From NCBI GenBank assembly GCA_026770615.1, contig MU631567.1, forward strand, positions 84,250 to 97,425: a stretch of 13,176 nt of DNA. The letters run 5' to 3'. Of this stretch, positions 6,989 to 13,176 are shown in pieces. A model generated the notes under the pieces. It was not told the origin of the DNA, ran no database searches, and saw only the letters and a program-made list of their open reading frames with translations. Source of the DNA: Pavlovales sp. CCMP2436 (taxonomy: Eukaryota; Haptophyta; Pavlovophyceae; Pavlovales). The first letter of the stretch is position 1; every line of letters starts with the position of its first letter. The translations under genes were made by a program, and so were the position numbers.

Positions 6989-8958
6989 ATGTTATCCGAT
7001 CCGATCTCGCACAAAGCCCGGCGGTGCTCGCACATGGCGCGTTCTTGCGGCCGAGGTCCGACCTCAGCTGTGGCGAGCCCGTGCCAGAACAGCCGTGAGG
7101 GACAGGTCGATCTTTTTGTGAGCGACCGAGCGCTCCTTGCTCCCGATCCAGCCGCGTTGGAGGGGCTGAAGCGCCTCGGGGAAGGACTCCGGGTGGGCTC
7201 ATCCTCTCGCGTGACGCTGCAGCTGCTCGGGCGGGTGAGGTGCTGTGTCCCACAACGTACGTGGGCGGCGAGCCGCTGATCGACGGATTGATCGAACGGA
7301 TTCTCTCAATACTACCGCCAAGATCAGCGCAATCTGGACGGCAGGGTACAAGACGGCTAGTGAGCAGATGCCCTGGTACCAAGACAAGACGGCCAGTCTC
7401 CGATTTATCGGATGCTACACAGAGGACGGGTCGCCGCGGGCCATCCGCGTCCGTGACAAGAGCGGTCAGGCCCGAGCTACGGTGCTCGGCCCGTCTGGGC
7501 TAGAGCACCTCGTCTCTGCGTTGGGCACTGAGCTCAATTTCTGGGTGCCAAGTGGGGGATTTTACGCAATGATGTCGCGCAGCTCAGGAGCGCTGGGAGC
7601 GTGGGAGCACGCAGTCACGGCGGCGCCCGCGGACAGCCTCGCAGTCGTGGTCGACGTGACCTATCCCAAGGCTGAGCAGGCTGGGCTACTGTATGCAATC
7701 GTGTCCTCGCTCAAGAGCGTCCCTTCGGACATGCCGTTCAGGCTCGCTCGCATCGCTGAGCTGGTCGACTTTGAGGCTGATCTGGGGGCTGGTTACGACG
7801 TAGAAGGCCGCCTGTTGGGCTAGTACGACAAGTTGGCGCGAGACAGGGCGATTACGGACGTGGCGGGCCGCTCAATGCAGGAAGTGCCTACGATCGCGCA
7901 AAATTTTGCCGGTAAAATCGCTGAAAGAGTGCCCTCCCTCCTCCTATTGCACGCGCCCCTTGCATACCAGCTGATCCCTCGAATTTTCTCAACGTAACTA
8001 GGCCACCCTCACGTGCGCGGGTGTATCTCTACGCTCTCGCAAATCTCTCTCGCCAGCCGTCTCACGGTAACCACCCGCATTTTTTTTTTTTTTTTTTTTG
8101 GTAACTCGGCAGCGGCGATGAGGAGGGGCTCCGCGCCCGCCCAGGGAGCGAGCTGCGCAGCCTTGGCGAGGCGCTGACCGAGGTGAAGCAGGCGGCGCTC
8201 GTGGAACTGAACCGCACCGCTGATGCGGATGAGACGGCACTGCGCGCCTACACCGCGAAGCAGTCGTCTGCAGGTGAGTGGCCCTCCCTGCCCCTATTGC
8301 GAGCGTCCCTTTCGTGCCAGCTGATCCCCCGATTTTTCTGAATATAGCTAGGACATCCTCACGTGCGCAAACGTATCTCTACGCTCTCGCAACTCTCACT
8401 CTTTCGCCAGCCGTCCCACGGTAACCACCCGCACATTTTTTTTTTGGGGTAACTCAGGCAGCGGCGGTGAGGAGATGCTCCGCGCCCGCCGAGGGAGCGA
8501 GCTGCGCAGCCGCGGCGAGGTGCTGACTGACGTGGAGCAGTCGGAGCTCGTGGAACTAAGCTGCACCGCTGACGCGGATGAGACGGCATTGCGCACCTAC
8601 ACCGTCAACCGTGAGCAGCCCTCCCTCCCCCTATTGCGAGCGCCCCTTTCGTGCCAGCTGATCCACCGATTTTTTTCAACATAGCTAGGCCACCCTCACG
8701 TGCGCGGACGTATCTCTACGCTCTCGCAAGTCTCTCTCGCCAGCCGTCCCAAGGTAACCACCCACGCATTTTTATTATTTTTTGGTAACTCAGGCAGCGG
8801 CGTTGAGAAGGTGCTCCGCGCCCGCCGAGGGAGCGAGCTGCGCAGCCGCGGTGAGGAGCTGACTGAAGTGGAGCAGTCGAAGCTCGTGGAACTAAGCCGC
8901 ACCGCAGAGGCGGACGAGACGGCACTGCGCGCCTACACCGTGAAGCAGTCGTCTGCAG
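6989..8958 (+). pseudogene. Unrecognised multi-exon gene with frameshifts, a stop and tandem 3' exons
   Basis: Good third-position G/C bias runs through this region but moves between frames: one frame to about 7235, a second at about 7240-7310, then a third from about 7310. The last frame continues to a TAG at 7821-7823, and the same frame and bias continue after it to about 7927. The frame changes may be small introns or one-base indels; no strong splice pair explains them. From 7928 three intron-plus-exon units follow, with exons 8109-8273, 8458-8610 and 8794-8958. A fourth intron start (GTGAGTGAG at 8959) is cut off near 8990. The product is a mixed soluble protein without a motif I know; the repeated exons encode a charged helical segment of about 54 residues (L-R-A-R-x-G-S-E-L-R-S-x-G-E-x-L-T). 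The first intron's donor also looks damaged. Function unknown. Confidence 0.55.
7928..8958 (+). repeat. Three tandem intron-plus-exon units
   Basis: Units span 7928-8273, 8274-8610 and 8611-8958. Each has an intron of about 180 bp and an exon. The introns share the CCCTCCCT-CCCTATTGC start, the CTACGCTCTCGCAA middle and a T-run followed by GGTAACTC-GCAG. With the acceptor at AACTCAG|GCAG, the exons are 165, 153 and 165 bases, all multiples of three. Each starts two bases into a codon and ends one base into the next, so they can be joined in any number without shifting frame. In unit 1 the acceptor CAG reads CGG, so that exon may use the GCAG four bases on, which would shift the frame. Donors are GTGAGTGG, GTGAGCAG and GTGAGTGAG. 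Confidence 0.75.
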
Positions 8959-9023
8959 GTGAGTGAGTGGCCCTCCCTCCCCCACAGTCATAGACAGGCA
9001 TTAAGAAAGCTAGGAATCCAACT

Positions 9024-9114
9024 GAGGCCCAGTTTCTTAGGGTTTCTTAGGCCCCCAGTGGCAGTGAGGCCCAGTTTCATAATTGCTGACCGGCAGTGAG
9101 GCTTAGTTTCTAAA
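9024..9114 (+). repeat. Three copies of a 17-base motif shared with the TA elements
   Basis: GAGGCCCAGTTTCTTAG (9024-9040), GAGGCCCAGTTTCATAA (9066-9082) and GAGGCTTAGTTTCTAAA (9098-9114) match the inner motif found twice in each TA element. No CAGGGGAT-type ends are present, so this is not simply a third copy. It begins right where the tandem exon array is cut off. Confidence 0.65.
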
Positions 9115-9235
9115 GTCCTCTTGTCCGTTATTTCTTAATTTCATTTATTGCTTTAGGTATTATTTCAAACTACATCCACTGAGTGGCCGACGGCGTTTTA
9201 ATACGGGCATTTTGGCACTCAAGCTCATGTTTTTT

Positions 9236-9606
9236 TTATTGTTGAGAATTGCGTTCGGTTGGGTGAGTGTGCTGTGGATGCAGGTGAGCGGGTTGATCTG
9301 CGCACTCGTTTTTTTGCTCCGACTGTATGCTGATCTGATGGCTTGGATACGCGATGTATCGTACCGAACCGGACATGCACATTAGCATGAAGCGCGGGAA
9401 TTTCTCAGGCCATGTAGGATAGGAAAGCATATACACTTCACGCTCCCAGAGTGCGGCGGTGTTCCCTATAATACTATATTTTCCCGGTTTGTTGGCCATA
9501 ATTTCCTCAACCAGCTGTTTTCTAATGCGTGTTGCCACCGCATTGCGGAGGTAGGACTCGTCAGCTCGTTGGATGTCCCCGTACGGAGTCGTAACCATGT
9601 ATTTTC
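9236..9606 (-). CDS. Candidate last exon of an unrecognised minus-strand gene
   Basis: The minus strand is open from 9628 to a TAA at 9236-9238. A pyrimidine-rich tract ending CCTCACCTCAG (about 9617-9607) would be a good acceptor, which puts the exon start at 9606. A matching donor, GGCAG|GTGACG, lies at 9717, giving a 111-base intron. The segment encodes a mixed-charge protein (R-A-D-E-S-Y-L-R-N-A-V at the start, aromatic-rich centre, His/Pro-rich tail). An AATAAA-like sequence overlaps the stop. The best upstream frame does not join this one in phase, so the two parts may not form an intact gene. I do not recognise the family. Confidence 0.4.
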
Positions 9607-9717
9607 CTGAGGTGAGGACGATGTGCACCGCTAATACAGTTTGCAGACCTGGAATGTTTTTTTTGCGCGCTGCGGCGCGCTGCGGACGCGCGGCCTGATC
9701 GTGATAGTCCTCGTCAC

Positions 9718-10249
9718 CTGCCCTCCTCCTCCTTGTCTCCCTCGCCGTCCTCGTCGTCGCCGCCTGTCTGCGCTGCTACGAGGTCGAGGAACGCGCATCG
9801 ACTTGGCCACGACGGCCGCGCGCTTGTTTTTGCGTGGCTCGCCGTTCAGCTTCATCGAGAAGGCCGACGTACCCAACGGGAGCGCCGCGCGCTTCCGGTT
9901 GGCCCTCATCTTGGCCATGCGCTGCTTGGACGTCTCCCCGCTCCCGGTTGCGCACGGTGACGATGTCGGCCTCGACCTCGTTGTGCACGTTGTCGAGGTT
10001 GACGACCACCGCCTCGCGCTCCAGCGGCGCGTACTTGCTCACGCCAGCGTTCTCGCGTACCTGGCGAGCAGCAGCCTGGTTGAGATTCTTGGCGCCGCCC
10101 TTCTGGCGCTTGGTAATGAGCGGCTTGTGCCTCACGCCCTGGTCGTTCCAAGAAGTACTAACCGAGTGCGCACCGATGGCAGCGAGTTTTGCGACCGAAG
10201 CTGAAGGTGTGTGCGTAGCGCCCGCCGCTACGTACGTAAACGAAGGAGC
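9718..10249 (-). pseudogene. Basic, Lys/Arg-rich coding remnant, apparently frameshifted twice
   Basis: Reading leftward, third-position G/C bias is strong in one frame from 10249 to about 9950, in a second frame at about 9930-9805 and in a third at about 9805-9718. Bias drops sharply in the other frames, so two single-base shifts are the simplest account. The parts encode, in order, a Lys/Gln-rich segment (H-K-P-L-I-T-K-R-Q-K-G-G-A-K), a negatively charged helix, a very basic stretch (K-Q-R-M-A-K-M-R-A-N-R-K-R) and an acidic tail. Such a layout would suit a nucleic-acid-binding protein, but that is only an inference from charge. No ATG is evident and a TAA lies at 10250-10252, so the start is missing or in another exon. 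Confidence 0.4.
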
Positions 10250-10372
10250 TTACAGACACGCAGCCATGCTGCGTCACAGCTCGGATCCTTCTTGTGGCGT
10301 AGCACGGTCGGCACTGGGAAAGCTGAGAAATGTTGCGGATCATTTTTTTATTGCGGTGCACATCGTCATATA

Positions 10373-10568
10373 TATATTTATGATAGGGATTCAAGCTGAC
10401 GTCTGACTGTTCTGAATGCTGTGGCGGTCTGAGCGCTGCGTCGTCATATGTATATATAAGCCAGCGCAGCCGACTAAGGCACGCAGCAGGCAATGGGCGA
10501 CGCAGCGCTCAGACCAGCACAACATTCAAAACAGTCAGACGCCAGCTTGAATCCCTATCATAAATATA
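10373..10568. repeat. Long inverted repeat, 71-bp arms, 54-bp spacer
   Basis: The left arm (10373-10443) and right arm (10498-10568) are inverses with few mismatches and no gaps; the outer ends read TATATTTATGATAGGGATTC and its inverse. The spacer carries the AAGCCAGCGCAGCC segment also found at 1-50 and 10808-10850. Transcribed, it would make a long stable hairpin. It is best read as a palindromic mobile element or a head-to-head pair of repeat ends. No protein is encoded. Confidence 0.85.
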
Positions 10569-10570
10569 CT

Positions 10571-10675
10571 AGCGGCTCAGCATGGTTCAATAGGTGTTGT
10601 TCAGTCACTAGCTCGGTCGACGTCAGGCTGAGGTCGAGCGATCGACCCAAACCCTTATGCACCAGCTCTCACACC
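10571..10675 (+). repeat. 105-bp dispersed repeat, copy 2
   Basis: It aligns without gaps to 4006-4110 at about 90 percent identity. Here it is joined directly to the right arm of the long inverted repeat, so the full element may be arm, spacer, arm and this tail. The right border is the same in both copies (after CTCACACC), which marks a true element end. Confidence 0.85.
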
Positions 10676-10754
10676 CTATATTGAGCGCGCTGGCCCCGAT
10701 CGCTGCCCAGCGGGGGAAAACGACAAACAGCAATCAGCAGATCATCTCCCTAAA

Positions 10755-10918
10755 CGCCCTTGCCCGGGCACACTACCGGAGATCCATCGACACGCGCGGT
10801 GGTGCCCAAGCCAGCGCAGCCGACTAAGGCACGCAGCAGGCAATGGGCGTCGCAGCGCTCAGACCAGCACAACATTCAGAACAGTCAGACGCCAGCTTGA
10901 ATCCCTATCATAAATATA
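10755..10918 (+). repeat. Composite repeat copy: direct repeat of 10458-10568 plus the window-start segment
   Basis: Positions 10808-10918 repeat 10458-10568 at an exact offset of 350 bases with about two differences. Positions 10755-10859 are the inverse of 1-106. So this copy has the spacer and right arm but lacks the left arm, which is replaced by the segment seen at the window start. TAAATATA and GGCTCAGCATGGTTCAA fragments continue to about 10957. Confidence 0.85.
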
Positions 10919-11102
10919 TTCCTATCATAATGACATAAATATAGGGGCTCAGCATGGTTCAACTACAACCATTGGAAAATTAGTTACCGTTCTACTGCGC
11001 GGATGAATATTGATGTATATTTGACCCTCGCGGCGAGGGTCAGGGATACATGCCGCGCGCGCTCGCCCAGATTTGGGGGCGGTGGCGTCACGAGGGACAC
11101 AA

Positions 11103-12356
11103 TTACGCCACAGCGGCGCTGAGCGCGTCCTTGATCAGGTTTTCCTGCTCGCGGGAGCGCTCGAGGGTCGGCGAGGAGAGGAGGGCGGTCAGCGCGATGC
11201 GGTGGGACCAGCCGTTGCGCACCTGGATGAGGCGAACGATCCAGACGACATTGCTGAAGTCCACACAGGGCTGGCCGAGCTCGTCCAGCTTGAGGGGGAA
11301 GTGGCAGATCTCGTTGTTGAGGCGCTCGAGGGACACGCAGAAGGGTGACGTGATACAGCCGTTCATCAGGATGCCGGTGTACGCGCATCGGCCGCACTGC
11401 TGGATGATCATCTTCTTGGTCTCGGTGCAGAGCAACCCGTTGTGGCCGCCGAAGAGACCTTTGAACGCCTTGCGATGCGCGTCGGTCCAGCCGTTGCGCC
11501 TCGCGTCGTGATCCGCAGCCTTGTTGATGTTATCGAAGATGCGCTTGTGGCCCTCGAGGTTGGCGCCGAAGACCTCCTCGACGCGCGCGATGACGTCCTC
11601 CTCGTCGTTGTGGCGCTCCGCAGCGAGCTCGAGGGTCGGCTCGTTGAACTCGGGTAGCATCTGCTTGAACATGTTCGTGAAGGACGTGCGCAGGTCCACC
11701 GCGCCGTAGCTCTCGCGCTCCACCGAGTTGCAGCGCGCGACAATCACCTCCACGTTCTTCTCGCCGTGACTCGGGTCCTTGTTATCGATGCGGTTGAGCG
11801 AGAAGGGCCACTAGCCCTCGCTGTTCCAGGTGAAGCGGATGCCGGAGAGGTTGCAGCACGGGTAGCCATCGGTGTCCAGGAGGGCGTCGAGCATCTCCAC
11901 GAGCCATTGCAGATCAGCGACGCCGATACACTTGCCGTACGGGCCTTTGTGCTGAGAGATGTGGCCGATTGTGTAGGTGCGGATCGCGCTGCCGACCTGC
12001 AGGATGCCGCCCCCGTACACGTTGGGGTCCCATAAGCCGTCCTCCCGCCTCTTATCTGACATGGTCTCATTGAGCCTCCGCCGCATCTTCTGCACGTGCG
12101 TAAGCTCCTCCTCGAGGACCTTCGGCTTGCGGTTGAAGCGGCCTCTCTGGAGGTCCACGGACGGCAGGCCGTGGACCTCTAGGGTCCGCGAGAGCGTGGC
12201 CGACGCGTCGTCTTCAGCGGCAGCAGCGAGCTCGGCAGGGCGCTTGACGATGCGCCTCTTCATCATCCGCGAGAAGGCGTTGGGCGGGCCGCCCTCCATC
12301 AGCAGCGAGATGGCGTTGCGCGGGGGTTGCGCGGGAAGATGGGCGGGTGTATGCAA
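11103..12356 (-). pseudogene. Protein with two HNH-nuclease-like modules, one in-frame stop
   Basis: One frame with strong third-position G/C bias runs from 12356 to a TAA at 11103-11105, broken only by TAG at 11811-11813 (codon 182). Codon 1 here is a TTG; the first ATG is at 12299, so the start is uncertain. The first HNH-like module spans about residues 165-210: C-C-N-L-S-G-I, the stop, S-L-N-R-I-D-N, then K-N-V-E-V-I. The second spans about 321-375: C-G-R-C-A-Y-T-G-I, S-L-E-R-L-N-N, then S-N-V-V-W-I-V-R. This order (Cys plus S/T-G-I, S-L-x-R-x-[DN]-N, N-V-x-x-[IV]) is typical of compact treble-clef HNH proteins that cut or bind DNA. The classic catalytic His is not clear in either module, so activity is doubtful. 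The N-terminal third is basic and unassigned. The stop lies between the two halves of module 1. Confidence 0.65.
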
Positions 12357-12903
12357 ACCGTTGAAATTGCGGCGCCGCTCGCTAGTTACTGTCCTTCTCG
12401 GTACGCCGTCTTTCTCAATTTTGTACTGTCTGTTTGTACTTTTTTGTTGGTTGACTTTTTGTTTTAACTTTCAGCCTCATTAGTAACACACATGGCAACC
12501 GTCCGCCTTCCCCGCTGCAGGTACCCTCGCAGGTACCCTCACCGGCGCTCGCAAAAATTACGCGCAGGCGAAGTCGGGCGCACGCACGGAGGCGTCATCC
12601 ATGTGTTTACGTGCGCATACGAATACGTGCAGAGATTGTCAAAAACTGAAAATAAGTCCATATCTGCACACTAGTGCTCTTATTCTCGGTATGCCTACTT
12701 AAACGAGTGGGTATGCCTGTGTATGTGTTTTAGATCCTCTACAAATTCTCAGTCACTCCATCGGACAGCATTTAGTCATATCTGACAGATCTTCGTCCAG
12801 TGACCGGTGAATAAACAAGTCAAATAAAATCTCTTAGTATTTCCCCCCCCCCCCTCCCCTGCTCACTCTCATAATATTTATTTTCGTAATTACGATTTAA
12901 CAG
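12357..12903. other. Non-coding stretch with a strong plus-strand acceptor
   Basis: A long T-rich tract ends TTTTAACTTTCAG at 12474, which looks like a 3' splice site on the plus strand. Only a short open frame (12492-12674) follows, without codon bias. A duplicated GCAGGTACCCTC phrase lies at about 12518-12540, and a run of 12 C at 12843-12854. No gene is supported. Confidence 0.5.
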
Positions 12904-12977
12904 GTGGTGGCAGCGGTGGCGGCTCTCGTTACGACGGCGCCAACATCATCGTCAAGGGCAGTGGTAACCGCGAAAGC
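12904..12977 (+). CDS. Candidate exon fragment, Gly/Ser-rich
   Basis: A C/T-rich tract, then TTTAACAG, ends at 12903 and resembles a 3' splice site. The GC-rich bases that follow encode a Gly/Ser linker (G-G-S-G-G-G-S) and then R-Y-D-G-A-N-I-I-V-K-G. Composition falls back to AT-rich after about 12977. It may be one exon of a gene continuing elsewhere or a remnant. No identity is offered. Confidence 0.3.
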
Positions 12978-13015
12978 ACACACATTCATCTATATCAGAT
13001 ATCGAGTATCATATA

Positions 13016-13176
13016 TCATCTACTACCTCATCCACCGCGCCTCCGCGCGGTTGCTTGCGCCATGCGCGCGCGAACAAGTTCACGGCATTCAAAACCCAAA
13101 ACCGCCATCAAGTGGACTCGCTCGCGCTCGACGTCTCGGCTCCTTCGGCTCCTTCTTCAACCAGTCCTTCCAACGC
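13016..13176 (-). repeat. Inverted terminal unit of the 162-bp array, cut by window end
   Basis: The reverse complement aligns over 161 bases without gaps to 3707-3867. The shared border (after GTAGTAGATGA on the other strand) is the same in both, so this is a real array edge. In its middle it looks more like the inner unit at 3439 than like 3763, so it comes from a separate array copy rather than a simple inversion of this one. Confidence 0.85.

Noticed and set aside
8113..8797. Exon starts after the GCAG (8113, 8462, 8798) instead of four bases earlier
   Set aside because: That gives exons of 161, 149 and 161 bases, which would shift frame at every unit. The earlier acceptor gives lengths divisible by three. 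Unit 1 is the exception because its earlier AG is mutated.
12492..12674. Small gene after the acceptor at 12474
   Set aside because: It has no codon bias and includes a simple duplicated phrase; there is only an ATG and an upstream acceptor-like tract.
1..13176. One large inverted repeat joining the window's two ends
   Set aside because: The pair 1-106/10755-10859 and the pair 3707-3867/13016-13176 do not share one axis, so they are separate dispersed repeats.

Overview
The window looks like nuclear DNA of a GC-rich eukaryotic microbe (an alga or other protist; I cannot place it further). The reasons are GC-rich coding stretches with mostly G or C at third codon positions, set in AT-rich spacers; GT-AG introns with pyrimidine tracts; several families of small non-coding mobile elements; and eukaryote-type domains (Sel1-like repeats with a MYND zinc finger). 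I see no ribosome-binding sites, operons or tRNA genes.

Layout. 1-150: edge of a dispersed repeat and a TA microsatellite. 212-377: a palindromic element with TA target duplications. 456-1565: a Sel1-repeat/MYND-finger gene with three in-frame stops. 1566-3000: non-coding, with a second TA element at 2276-2442. 3007-3161 and 4235-4389: two nearly identical 155-bp elements in opposite orientation, each flanked by a perfect 8-bp target duplication. Between them lies a tandem array of about 162 bp. The second 155-bp element interrupts a repetitive reading frame (4183-4882). 4883-6988: mostly non-coding, with a candidate inverted-repeat element at 6409-6811. 6989-8958: an unrecognised gene with apparent frameshifts and a stop, ending in three tandem intron-plus-exon units. 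9024-9114: a cluster of a motif shared with the TA elements. 9236-10249: minus-strand coding remnants. 10373-10918: a composite inverted-repeat region related to the window start and to 4006-4110. 11103-12356: a minus-strand gene with two HNH-like modules and one in-frame stop. 13016-13176: an inverted copy of the 162-bp repeat, cut by the window end.

No pathway links the genes. The shared theme is decay and duplication: every recognisable gene carries a stop, a frameshift or an insertion, and small mobile elements and tandem duplications account for much of the rest. All five in-frame stops in the three best reading frames are TAA or TAG. Gene decay is the simpler reading, but reassignment of TAA/TAG as sense codons deserves a check.
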